43,114 bases of DNA from Litorivivens sp041625495 (GTDB lineage: Bacteria; Pseudomonadota; Gammaproteobacteria; Pseudomonadales; Spongiibacteraceae), in assembly GCF_041625495.1 (NCBI RefSeq), contig NZ_JBFJTH010000011.1:1-43114 (forward strand), given 5' to 3'. Under the pieces are notes generated by a model, which did no database searches, was not told where the DNA came from, and saw only the letters and a program-made list of their open reading frames with translations. Each line of letters begins with the position of its first letter. Positions within the stretch are counted from its first letter, which is position 1. This document shows positions 1 to 7,103 of this stretch, one piece after another. A program made the position numbers and the translations under genes.

Positions 1-225
1 GCCGAATACCAGCAGGGCAAAGCTTATGGGACCTGCCATAAACAGCGAGAAAATGGCGGCGCCCTGAGGGGGGCTGTCGGTGGCAGCTGCAATACCTCGC
101 TCGGTGCCGGCAACTCCAATATCTGCACTGCCAGCCACTATCGTACCCACCAGAAAAACCGCCAACGCAAAGTACAGCCAGCCGTTTCGGGCGAACGAGG
201 AACGGAGTCTGTTGGCTAATGGCAT
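1..225 (-). CDS. Partial membrane protein of unknown function (N-terminal 75 residues)
   Basis: A minus-strand frame opens at ATG 225 and runs off the left edge without a stop, so only 75 residues are visible. They show a short basic N-terminus, a hydrophobic helix at about residues 17-35 and a polar stretch rich in Gly, Ala and Thr. A second hydrophobic helix at about 57-75 is cut by the edge. This fits an inner-membrane protein with an extracytoplasmic loop, but no family is recognised. A purine-rich stretch (GAGAG then AGGA) lies just before the ATG. The gene is divergent from the cluster starting at 465, so the 226-464 gap probably holds promoters for both sides. The frame itself is plausible; the function is unknown. 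Confidence 0.55.
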   Translation of the reverse strand, partial: MPLANRLRSSFARNGWLYFALAVFLVGTIVAGSADIGVAGTERGIAAATDSPPQGAAIFSLFMAGPISFALLVFG

Positions 226-331
226 TCCTAACTCTCTGTTATTAAATAATTTATCCCTTCCTGATCTTGCCGGCGCTCATCGCGGACAGATCTGCCCCTT
301 TGATTATCCTTGCATGTGTGGTTACTGACTG

Positions 332-368
332 GCAAGTAGAAAAAATACTTGCGAGTAAGTAAGCAAGT
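332..368. promoter_or_regulatory. Inverted-repeat operator array
   Basis: Three matching half-sites lie in 37 bases: GCAAGTA at 332-338, TACTTGC at 346-352 and GCAAGT at 363-368. The first and second form a perfect 7-base inverted repeat around a 7-base A-rich spacer. The second and third form a 6-base inverted repeat around 10 bases. The array overlaps a predicted -35 box, as expected for a repressor site of TetR or similar type. The cognate regulator is not known. The TetR gene at 10654 appears to use a different palindrome. Confidence 0.6.
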
Positions 369-377
369 CGTTATCGT
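349..377 (+). promoter_or_regulatory. Candidate sigma70 promoter of the MoxR/VWA cluster
   Basis: A -35-like TTGCGA (349-354) and a -10-like TATCGT (372-377) are separated by exactly 17 bases, with four of six consensus matches in each. The promoter lies about 90 bases before the first small gene at 465, and the inverted-repeat array covers its -35 box. Inferred from sequence only. Confidence 0.4.
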
Positions 378-464
378 GATTTTGCTGAGGGTGATTTGCG
401 CGTTTCAATGCATTGCCTGAACGCCAGTCAAGAACCTTTTTTATCGGTAAATGGAGTGCGAAGC

Positions 465-575
465 ATGTGGGACATCATCTGGACAGAGGCCGTGCGCCTC
501 GGATTTGCCTTTGGTTGTACTGGCGTTGTGATCTGGTGCTGGTACTGGCTGATGGACAACACCGGCACGTTTTAA
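465..575 (+). CDS. 36-residue Trp-rich single-span membrane peptide
   Basis: A short frame starts at ATG 465, with GGAG at 453-456 eight bases upstream, and ends with TAA at 573-575. The product has one hydrophobic helix covering most of its length and five Trp residues among 36. It ends with a short polar tail (MDNTGTF). It is the first gene after the candidate operator and promoter and lies 36 bases before the VWA gene, so it is probably co-transcribed. Two similar mini-proteins occur later in the same run (2988 and 6999). Such peptides are often small subunits or assembly factors of membrane complexes; that role here is inference. No family is recognised. Confidence 0.6.
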   Translation: MWDIIWTEAVRLGFAFGCTGVVIWCWYWLMDNTGTF

Positions 576-611
576 CGCGAGTCTAACGCACGGATAAGGG
601 AAGCAGAACTG

Positions 612-2141
612 ATGGCGGGTGCAGGTCAAGCCCTGAAAATTGAGCGTAGTTGCACGATTGTGGCCTCGGCTTTTTCTGCTGGGCGCTGCGAGCGGGTGCG
701 CCTGATGTCGGGTGAGCGGCGCCGTTTTGGCATGAACCCGCGCCGTACTGTGGTACATGTACCTTACCCGCCCAGCTCGCCCGGGTGGACCTTGCGGACA
801 TGGACTTGCGGTATCGCCCTGCAATGTTCGCCGTCTAAACAGCGCATCGCGGCATTCACTCTGAAAGCACTTTCTGCGAGACAGACGGTTGCGTTGTCGC
901 TGGTGGAGGGGGGCGTAGCGCTGGGCTGGATCAGTGCTCGCTGGCCGGGGCTGGTGCCAGAAATTCGACGCTTTCTTCCAGCGCTTGAAATATTGGACGA
1001 AAACCTCGACGGCGAGTCTATTCTGCAGCGGGCTATCGCGTTAGCCGCGACAGACGCCGCGCTCGAATTGCATCCCATTCTGGGTGAGCTTCCTGTTGGT
1101 CTGGCAGCAAAAGAGGGTATTCTCGCTGCGCTCAAACGTGCGCAGGGGCGTATGCCCTGGTCCACCAACAAGCGCTACGTATCTCCGGGCTACGAATCCA
1201 TTCCGGCCGGCGGCGAAAGCAATATCAAAAGCTCGCGCCTGCCGCCACCGAGCAACCCGGAAGAAGACGATATTGAAATCCGCGCCGATCAGCGCGCCGG
1301 CATTCCCTATCCTGAATGGAATATGTGGACGGAGAAGTTTCTGCCCGACCACGTGGCCGTGCTAGAGCGTAAAACCCAACCCGGTAAGAAGGCTGCCAAA
1401 CCGGTGTCCGCCAACTTGCGTCGCTGGTTTGAGGAACATACTCACCGAGTGATGAAAAACCGTCTTGAAGATGGCTCTGATCTGGACATCGATCAGTACA
1501 TTCAATTTCACGTAAATCGCCTGACCGGCAAGCAATCCGAAGCCCGCGTATTTCGCGATCTGCAGCCGGCTTTTCGCGACGTGACGACCGCGTTGCTGCT
1601 GGATGGCAGTGCGTCACTCAGTGTTGGTGGCGGCAGCGTTTTCAAGCTGGAGCTGGCCTGCGCCGATGCGCTGTGCCAAGCCATGGCACTGGCCCACGAG
1701 CGTCACGGACTTTTTGTTTTCAGCGGCAAAACACGTCATCGGGTCGATATTACCTGTCTGCGGGATTTTAACGACCGCCACTCGGTGGAACCCAGCGATC
1801 TGGGGTTGCGTACCGGTGGTTATACCCGACTGGGTGCGCCGCTGCGCCACTTGACCAGCCGCTTGCTAGAACAACCTTCGGAGCGCCGCCTGTTGATCAT
1901 TATCGGTGATGGTCTGATTTCTGACGAGGGTTATGAAGGACGCTACGCCTGGGCTGATTCGGCGCATGCGGTGGAAGAGGCCGAAGCGGCGGGCGTGTCA
2001 CTGTTTTATATCGGGGTGGGGCAGACCACTGTCGACCCCTTGCCGGATGTGTTTGGCGCGCGTCGCTCAACCCGAATCCGGCGTGTTAACGAATTACCTC
2101 AGGTGCTGGCCCGCGTTCATCGCGAGCTGGTGGCTGCCTGA
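612..2141 (+). CDS. NorD/CbbO-like von Willebrand factor A protein
   Basis: This 509-residue protein carries a C-terminal VWA domain from about residue 320. It has a metal-ion-dependent adhesion site: DGSAS in the first strand, a GGYTRLG segment supplying the Thr, and a later IIGDG segment. The N-terminal 300 residues resemble the helical region of NorD/CbbO proteins. NorD and CbbO work with MoxR-family AAA+ ATPases (NorQ, CbbQ) to activate or load metal into a target enzyme such as nitric oxide reductase or Rubisco. The MoxR partner follows after 19 bases, but no nor or Rubisco gene is in the window. The target is therefore probably one of the neighbouring membrane proteins. The start at ATG 612 has a weak AAGGGA upstream. 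Family is confident; target is unknown. Confidence 0.85.
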   Translation: MAGAGQALKIERSCTIVASAFSAGRCERVRLMSGERRRFGMNPRRTVVHVPYPPSSPGWTLRTWTCGIALQCSPSKQRIAAFTLKALSARQTVALSLVEGGVALGWISARWPGLVPEIRRFLPALEILDENLDGESILQRAIALAATDAALELHPILGELPVGLAAKEGILAALKRAQGRMPWSTNKRYVSPGYESIPAGGESNIKSSRLPPPSNPEEDDIEIRADQRAGIPYPEWNMWTEKFLPDHVAVLERKTQPGKKAAKPVSANLRRWFEEHTHRVMKNRLEDGSDLDIDQYIQFHVNRLTGKQSEARVFRDLQPAFRDVTTALLLDGSASLSVGGGSVFKLELACADALCQAMALAHERHGLFVFSGKTRHRVDITCLRDFNDRHSVEPSDLGLRTGGYTRLGAPLRHLTSRLLEQPSERRLLIIIGDGLISDEGYEGRYAWADSAHAVEEAEAAGVSLFYIGVGQTTVDPLPDVFGARRSTRIRRVNELPQVLARVHRELVAA

Positions 2142-2160
2142 TAGATGATGTGGGGAGACC

Positions 2161-2952
2161 ATGACCGATAACCTTTACTACAGCAATGGCAATGAAGTGG
2201 CGATGTTCACGCTGGCGGCCCAGCAGAAAGTTCCGTTGATGCTCACCGGCCCAACAGGCTGCGGCAAAACCCGCTTGATTGAACATATGGGGGCGGTATT
2301 GCAGCGAGATGTGGTCACCATCAGTTGCCACGATGACCTGACCAGCTCCGATCTGGTGGGCCGTTTTATGGTGACCGGCGGTGATGTGGTGTGGAGTGAT
2401 GGTCCGCTGACCCGTGCGGTAAAGGAAGGCGCCATTTGCTATCTCGATGAAGTGGTTGAAGCGCGCCACGATTCACTGGCGGTGTTGCACTCCCTTACCG
2501 ATCACCGTCGCACGCTGTTTCTGGATCGCTCCGGGGAGGTAATTCAGGCGCCGGATTCTTTCATGCTGGTGTGTTCCTACAACCCTGCTTATCGCAGTTC
2601 TCTCAAAGAGCTGAAGCCGTCTTTTCGCCAGCGCTTTGTCACCGTCGCCATGGATTACCTGCCGCCCGAGCGAGAGGTTGATGTGCTGGTGAGCGAGGCC
2701 GGTGTCGATAGCAAAGTGGCCGAGCGCCTGGTGCAGTGTGCCACCAGTATTCGCAACGCCGACGATGTTTTTCATTTCGAGCCGCCTTCCACTCGCGCAC
2801 TGGTCACCGCAGCCAAGATGGTTGCCGCGGGCGCCAGCGAGCTGGATGCGGCCGAAGTGTGCATCCTCGCGCCCTTGAGCAACGACGGCGCCATTACTGA
2901 CGGATTGAGTGAAATTGCCGCAGCGAGTCTGCTTGGCGACAAGGCCGCATAA
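2161..2952 (+). CDS. MoxR-family AAA+ ATPase, NorQ/CbbQ-like
   Basis: This 263-residue ATPase has a Walker A motif (GPTGCGKTR) at about residues 30-38, a Walker B motif (AICYLDEV) near 86-93 and a sensor-1 segment (VCSYNP) near 138. The compact length and the layout match the NorQ/CbbQ/NirQ group of MoxR ATPases. These form hexamers that remodel a client enzyme together with a VWA partner. The gene directly follows the VWA gene, as in norQD and cbbQO. A purine-rich site (GGGGAGACC) precedes the ATG. No classical client is encoded nearby, so which complex it serves is open. Confidence 0.9.
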   Translation: MTDNLYYSNGNEVAMFTLAAQQKVPLMLTGPTGCGKTRLIEHMGAVLQRDVVTISCHDDLTSSDLVGRFMVTGGDVVWSDGPLTRAVKEGAICYLDEVVEARHDSLAVLHSLTDHRRTLFLDRSGEVIQAPDSFMLVCSYNPAYRSSLKELKPSFRQRFVTVAMDYLPPEREVDVLVSEAGVDSKVAERLVQCATSIRNADDVFHFEPPSTRALVTAAKMVAAGASELDAAEVCILAPLSNDGAITDGLSEIAAASLLGDKAA

Positions 2953-2987
2953 ATACCAACACCACCGTATAACGAGGGAGTTTAGCT

Positions 2988-3125
2988 ATGAGTAAAAAGC
3001 CCGTGATTTCCGATCAGGACCGACGCCGCCGCAAAGCCATGGTGGCTTTTCAGATCGTGCTGTATTCCTACCTGATAGGTCTTTTCCTGTATCAAATGCA
3101 TATGTATTCCAACAGCAATTGGTGA
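2988..3125 (+). CDS. 45-residue single-span membrane peptide
   Basis: The frame begins at ATG 2988, with a GAGGGAG ribosome site about ten bases upstream, and ends with TGA at 3123-3125. The first 19 residues are highly charged (MSKKPVISDQDRRRRKAM). One transmembrane helix follows (VAFQIVLYSYLIGLFLYQM), then a short His/Asn/Trp tail. The positive-inside rule puts the N-terminus in the cytoplasm. It sits 35 bases after the MoxR gene and 6 bases before the 237-residue membrane protein, so it is almost certainly in the same operon. The good ribosome site and tight spacing support a real gene; function is unknown. Confidence 0.7.
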   Translation: MSKKPVISDQDRRRRKAMVAFQIVLYSYLIGLFLYQMHMYSNSNW

Positions 3126-3131
3126 TTCATC

Positions 3132-3845
3132 ATGACAACAACAGCAAATAGCTCCGGCCCTTTTGGCGGCTACGACGTTCACCAGACGGACAGCAAAGCG
3201 GCCCAGTGGCAGGCCGATAAATGGATGATTGGCGGCACCCTGCTGATGGGTACCGGTGTACTTGGTGTTTTCGGGTTGCCGCTGTTTTTCTACGGTCTGC
3301 ACTTGCAGCACATGGCGGCGAAATCCGGCCTCTCCATGCGCCCCTTGATTGTGACCCTGATCGGCTATCTGGTGATTATCGACTCATCGCTTAACAGTTT
3401 GGGCTGGTCTATGGATTTGCTCGCCAATCACTCGCTGATTAACCGCGTACTGACGGCAGGCTGGGGCGCGGTATTTGATGGTGGCTATTTCTGGCACTAC
3501 AACGAGCTGATGCTAGGTGACACCCCCATTGGCGGTGCCGGCGCGCCGGGCGAAAAAGCCTGGGAAATATCCCTGATTATCGGCTGTTTTGCGCCGCGAA
3601 TGGCGGCCGCGATTGGTCTGTTGCAGATGAAGCGCTGGGGCCAGCAGTGGCTGATCGTAACCTGCTGGATGGGTGTCATCGTATGGCTGGGCTACAACCT
3701 GAACATGACCTTCTACGCAGATATCCGCTATTCCGGCGTTACCTTCCCGGTACTGGGCTGGTGGATTTACGATATTTTCTACATCACACCCTTTCTGGCG
3801 CTGCCGTATCTGCATACGGTCAATCGCGAAATTTTTTCCGAATAA
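3132..3845 (+). CDS. Multi-span inner-membrane protein of unknown family (possible MoxR/VWA client)
   Basis: This 237-residue protein has a polar N-terminus of about 30 residues and about five hydrophobic spans (roughly 32-56, 69-90, 147-165, 173-194 and 204-228). Between spans two and three is a loop with D116, H122 and E125 in the segment FDGGYFWHYNE. More His and acidic residues lie nearby (H57, H60, D84, D95, H100). Such clustered ligands could bind a metal, which would fit a MoxR/VWA-serviced enzyme, but this is inference. I compared it from memory with copper membrane monooxygenase C subunits and saw no convincing match. It starts 6 bases after the 45-residue peptide and precedes the 144-residue protein by 25 bases. 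Confidence 0.8.
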   Translation: MTTTANSSGPFGGYDVHQTDSKAAQWQADKWMIGGTLLMGTGVLGVFGLPLFFYGLHLQHMAAKSGLSMRPLIVTLIGYLVIIDSSLNSLGWSMDLLANHSLINRVLTAGWGAVFDGGYFWHYNELMLGDTPIGGAGAPGEKAWEISLIIGCFAPRMAAAIGLLQMKRWGQQWLIVTCWMGVIVWLGYNLNMTFYADIRYSGVTFPVLGWWIYDIFYITPFLALPYLHTVNREIFSE

Positions 3846-3870
3846 ACCGGCGTGAGACGAGGACAAGAGC

Positions 3871-4305
3871 ATGAGTGAGAAAGACAAGGAATTACCGGTA
3901 GGAACCACCGAACCCTTTGCGCGAATGCACCGCTGGTTGCAGCGCGGCCTGTTTGTGTGCTTGGTGGCATTGGTAATCGAAGCCTCTTTAAGCCTGCCGG
4001 GGCTGCTGATCTGGTTCGGCTGGCCCACGCTGTCAGTCACTGAGGTGTGTCACGAGTTGATGAAAGTGCGCTGGCACAACGACGACGCCGAGTGTCTGGT
4101 GCCGCATCCCTTGTGGGGCGACAACGAAGGCACAATCTATCGTGACACGGCTTACGATGAGTGGGGTATTCAACCGCGACCCAAGTATCGCGGCATTCAC
4201 TACCGTGATCTGGTGACCTTTCGTGACGAACGACTGGCGCGGGAAGCAGCCGCGCGGGAAGCGGCCGAGGCGCAAGGGATTGATGTGAGCGCAGTTGCGC
4301 CCTAG
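3871..4305 (+). CDS. 144-residue single-span membrane protein with Cys/His-rich segment
   Basis: The protein has a charged N-terminus, one transmembrane helix at about residues 26-50 and a soluble C-terminal part of about 95 residues. Just after the helix comes a cluster of possible metal ligands: C60, H61, E62, H69, D71, D72, C75 and H79. The C-terminus is Ala/Glu/Arg-rich and probably helical (REAAAREAAEAQG). The start at ATG 3871 has a GAGACGAGGA stretch upstream. Its position behind the multi-span protein suggests an accessory or second subunit of the same complex. No family is recognised. The REP-like hairpin at 4313-4349 follows the stop. Confidence 0.75.
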   Translation: MSEKDKELPVGTTEPFARMHRWLQRGLFVCLVALVIEASLSLPGLLIWFGWPTLSVTEVCHELMKVRWHNDDAECLVPHPLWGDNEGTIYRDTAYDEWGIQPRPKYRGIHYRDLVTFRDERLAREAAAREAAEAQGIDVSAVAP

Positions 4306-4312
4306 GGCGGCA

Positions 4313-4349
4313 ATTCGCGGGCGCGGCAAGCTTTGCCCTGCCCGCGAAT
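4313..4349. repeat. REP-like extragenic palindrome (left of the TonB receptor)
   Basis: ATTCGCGGGC at 4313-4322 is perfectly repeated in inverse as GCCCGCGAAT at 4340-4349. An inner GGCAA/TTGCC stem (4325-4329 with 4333-4337) gives a compact hairpin. The CGCGGGC...GCCCGCG core resembles REP elements of pseudomonads. No T-run follows, so it is not a typical terminator, although it could stabilise or attenuate the upstream transcript. Confidence 0.55.
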
Positions 4350-4412
4350 GATCTGTGAAAGGGCCTCGGGGGGAGGGCAGTTCGCCAGTTGTTATCAACG
4401 AGACTGAATGTC

Positions 4413-6884
4413 ATGAGAGTTATCGCAGTACACAATAACGACAAAAATAAGATGTTAGTGAAAAGCCTGCTTGTTCTGTCGTGCGTGGTTTTTGGCTCCC
4501 GGACAGTATTAGCACAACAGACCCCGGCAGACAGCGCCCAAGCGTCCGTCAGCAGCAGCGCAGTGATCGAAGAAGTTATTGTCAGTGCGCGTCGAACCCA
4601 GGAAAGCCAACAGGATGTTCCCATCGCTGTCACCACGATGAACTCGGATGTGCTGCAGCGCGAATCCATCGGCACCTTGCAGGATCTGCAGGGCAGAGTT
4701 CCATCATTGATCATGTCGACCGGTGGTCAGCAGCGAAACACTGAGGCGCCGACCTTACGCGGACAGGGTGGAACCTACGGCGGCGGTTCGGGTGTTGCTC
4801 AGTACTATGCGGAAGTGCCGCTCCCGGCTGATACCACCGAAAGCAACGTCGGTGGCCCCGGAAAGTTTTTCGACATAGCCGATATTCAGATATTGAAAGG
4901 CGCGCAAGGCACGCTGTTCGGAAAAAACACCACCGGCGGAGCCTTGTTGCTGACACCCAACAAACCGAATGAAAATTTTTCTATAGATGTCGGGGTGGAA
5001 AGCGGTAACTACCATCTGAATGGATACGAAGTGGTGGTCAACCTGCCGCTGCTGTCGGAGACTTTAATGCTGCGCCTTGGCGCCAAGTATCAGGATCGCG
5101 ACGGTTTTACAGAAGACGTTGCCAACGGCACCCGTTATGACGACCGTCACTATAAAACCTACCGTTTTGGCTTGTTGTGGCGACCCACCGACCGCTTGGA
5201 AAATTACCTCTTGGCGTACGATACCGAGAGCCGTACCAATGGTACCGGCACGGTGATCAAGGCGGCTCGGCCGGAGCTGCTGAACGCCCTGATTATTGCG
5301 CAGGGCGGGTTGAGTCCGCTGCCTATACTGCCGGCTGAGGCCCAGCCGGGCTGTCTGGCGTGGGATGCATTGCTCACAATGGAGAATTCCCGCTGCGGGC
5401 AACTCTACCCGGAAGAACAAAGCCAGCGCGACAATCGACACGTTGAGCTGAGTGCAGATCCGACCGATTTCACTGCTACCGGCGCGGTGATCAACACGCT
5501 CACCTACGAGTTCACCGACAGTCTTTCGTTGCGTTATATCGCGAGCTACTCCTATCTGGAGCACCAGTATCGCTGGGATACGGATGGCTCTCGTGCCGAG
5601 TGGACCGAGTTTGTGACATCAGATGACGATCGGCAAACCGATATCACGGTTCACACCGAAGAGCTGCAGCTACAGGGGCTGGTTCTGGACGGCAATATGG
5701 AATTTTCCACTGGTCTTTACTATGAAATCCAGAAACCGGATGGCCCTGAAGGCACCCAGATCCGCGCACTGTACAACGATATTTCCGTCGACTGGGAGAT
5801 AGAGAAGGAGTCTTATGCTGCGTACGCCCAGTCTACCTATAACTTGGCTCATGTCGCGGAGGGGCTGGATCGTTGGGAGATTACCGCCGGCGTCCGCAAA
5901 ACCTATGACCGCGTGGAAGGTGAGTCGGTATTTGTTCAGTCAATCTTCGGCGTGCCCTCAGAGCCTGCGCTACTCGACGGTGAACTCAGGGATTCGGCGA
6001 TTACCTGGACGCTGGGAGTGGACTATAAAGGTGACCATTCCCTGCTTTATGCCAAAGTCAGTCGTGGCTACAAGGTAGGTGGCTTTACGATAACGGCAGC
6101 CAACCCGGATAACGCCCAGTATGAATCCGAGTATGTTTTTAACTATGAAATAGGTAATAAACTGGATTTCTCTGTCGGTGAAGTTCCCATTCGTCTGAAC
6201 ACGGCCGCCTATTACACCGACTATACGGATATGCAGCGCCATGGCGTGGACGTGTTCGTTGACTCCAGCAATACCTCGGTAGCGCCACGCCTTGGTGCGG
6301 CTGTTTTTAATGCAGGGGAGGCTTCCATAGCCGGTGTGGAGATGGAAGCAACAATCATTCCTTTGCCACGTCTAATGCTGCTGATTGCCTACAGCTATAC
6401 GGATGCGCAATACGACGAATACTTTCTGAAAAACGGGTCGAGCCTGCCGGTGCCGAGTTGTACCGGCGAACACGTGGGTCAGGGTGAAATGGTCGATCTG
6501 TCGTGCATGCCGTTTCTCTATACCCCGGAGCATCAGTACAGCGTGACGGCGATCTATGACGTTGTGCAGAGTATCGATTGGGGTAACGTCAGCGCTTCGC
6601 TCACTTGGGCATGGACGGACGAAAACTATACCTCCGCAACCACCCTGCCGGAAACCGAACCCGGTGCCTGGCTTGATCCGATTGGCCTGCTTACCGCTAG
6701 CCTGAGTTGGGACAACATGTTTAATCAGGATCTCAGCTTGCAGTTGTTCGGCACAAATCTGTTGGACAAGGAATACATTATGAGCAACCAAAACGTGTGG
6801 AATACGCTGGGTTATCGCACCGTTACCTATGGTGAGCCGCGGATGTTTGGTGCGCGTTTGAGTTATCACTGGGGTAGCCAGTAG
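4413..6884 (+). CDS. TonB-dependent outer-membrane receptor
   Basis: A signal peptide (hydrophobic core LLVLSCVVFG, likely cleaved after VLA) is followed by a TonB-box-like segment (IEEVIVSARR). A plug domain comes next (the SIGTLQDLQGRVPSLIM and ILKGAQGTLFGKNTTGGALL segments), then a long beta-barrel rich in aromatic strands that ends with ARLSYHW. The length of about 823 residues is normal for the family. These receptors import large or scarce ligands across the outer membrane using TonB-ExbBD energy. The frame is open further upstream to a TTG at 4389. ATG 4413 is preferred for its CGAGA site, and ATG 4452 is also possible. The variable barrel does not reveal the substrate. The context (AveC-like protein, RND pumps) suggests a hydrophobic molecule. 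Confidence 0.9.
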   Translation: MRVIAVHNNDKNKMLVKSLLVLSCVVFGSRTVLAQQTPADSAQASVSSSAVIEEVIVSARRTQESQQDVPIAVTTMNSDVLQRESIGTLQDLQGRVPSLIMSTGGQQRNTEAPTLRGQGGTYGGGSGVAQYYAEVPLPADTTESNVGGPGKFFDIADIQILKGAQGTLFGKNTTGGALLLTPNKPNENFSIDVGVESGNYHLNGYEVVVNLPLLSETLMLRLGAKYQDRDGFTEDVANGTRYDDRHYKTYRFGLLWRPTDRLENYLLAYDTESRTNGTGTVIKAARPELLNALIIAQGGLSPLPILPAEAQPGCLAWDALLTMENSRCGQLYPEEQSQRDNRHVELSADPTDFTATGAVINTLTYEFTDSLSLRYIASYSYLEHQYRWDTDGSRAEWTEFVTSDDDRQTDITVHTEELQLQGLVLDGNMEFSTGLYYEIQKPDGPEGTQIRALYNDISVDWEIEKESYAAYAQSTYNLAHVAEGLDRWEITAGVRKTYDRVEGESVFVQSIFGVPSEPALLDGELRDSAITWTLGVDYKGDHSLLYAKVSRGYKVGGFTITAANPDNAQYESEYVFNYEIGNKLDFSVGEVPIRLNTAAYYTDYTDMQRHGVDVFVDSSNTSVAPRLGAAVFNAGEASIAGVEMEATIIPLPRLMLLIAYSYTDAQYDEYFLKNGSSLPVPSCTGEHVGQGEMVDLSCMPFLYTPEHQYSVTAIYDVVQSIDWGNVSASLTWAWTDENYTSATTLPETEPGAWLDPIGLLTASLSWDNMFNQDLSLQLFGTNLLDKEYIMSNQNVWNTLGYRTVTYGEPRMFGARLSYHWGSQ

Positions 6885-6941
6885 TTCGCCGACAGGGCAA
6901 AACTCGCCGCTCCCGCTCCCCCCCCGTTGCTACAAAACCAC

Positions 6942-6965
6942 GTGGGAGCGAGTTCGGCTCGCGAA
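6942..6965. repeat. REP-like palindrome (right of the TonB receptor)
   Basis: GTGGGAGCGAG, the loop TTCGG and CTCGCGAA form a hairpin (GCGAG 6948-6952 with CTCGC 6958-6962). The sequence closely resembles the Pseudomonas REP consensus GTGGGAGCGGGCTTGCCCGCGAA. Upstream at 6902-6920 is a GCTCCC-rich stretch that could be the decayed opposite arm of an inverted REP pair. It lies between the receptor stop and the 34-residue peptide gene. Confidence 0.6.
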
Positions 6966-6998
6966 TGTCGCGATCAGAAAGTTAACGAGGATAGAATT

Positions 6999-7103
6999 GT
7001 GGGCGCAGTGATCATGCTAGGCACGCTGTTCAGCGTATTGTTTATTATTGTCGGATTAGTTCTAAAGTTTGATCCGGAAGCTAAAGCCGGAGGGCGCAAG
7101 TAA
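6999..7103 (+). CDS. 34-residue single-span membrane peptide, coupled to AveC-like gene
   Basis: A GTG start at 6999 has GAGG at 6987-6990 exactly eight bases upstream. The stop TAA (7101-7103) overlaps the ATG of the next gene as TAATG. The product has a hydrophobic helix of about 20 residues (VIMLGTLFSVLFIIVGLVLK), then an acidic and basic tail (FDPEAKAGGRK). An internal ATG at 7014 is a weaker alternative start. The stop-start overlap points to translational coupling and perhaps to a physical partnership with the AveC-like protein. No family is recognised. Confidence 0.65.
   Translation: MGAVIMLGTLFSVLFIIVGLVLKFDPEAKAGGRK

Noticed and set aside
80..328. 82-codon plus-strand frame at the left edge
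   Set aside because: It is antisense to the better-supported minus-strand membrane-protein frame and runs into the operator region.
441..1352. Several minus-strand frames opposite the 36-residue and VWA genes
   Set aside because: They are shadows of the VWA frame, which has a clear MIDAS domain and a MoxR partner.
612..2952. Calling the VWA/MoxR pair norD/norQ of denitrification
   Set aside because: No norC, norB or other denitrification gene is in the window, so only the family, not the pathway, is supported.
3132..3845. Copper membrane monooxygenase C subunit (PmoC/AmoC)
   Set aside because: Size and span count are similar, but the known ligand-bearing segments and neighbouring A and B subunits were not found.
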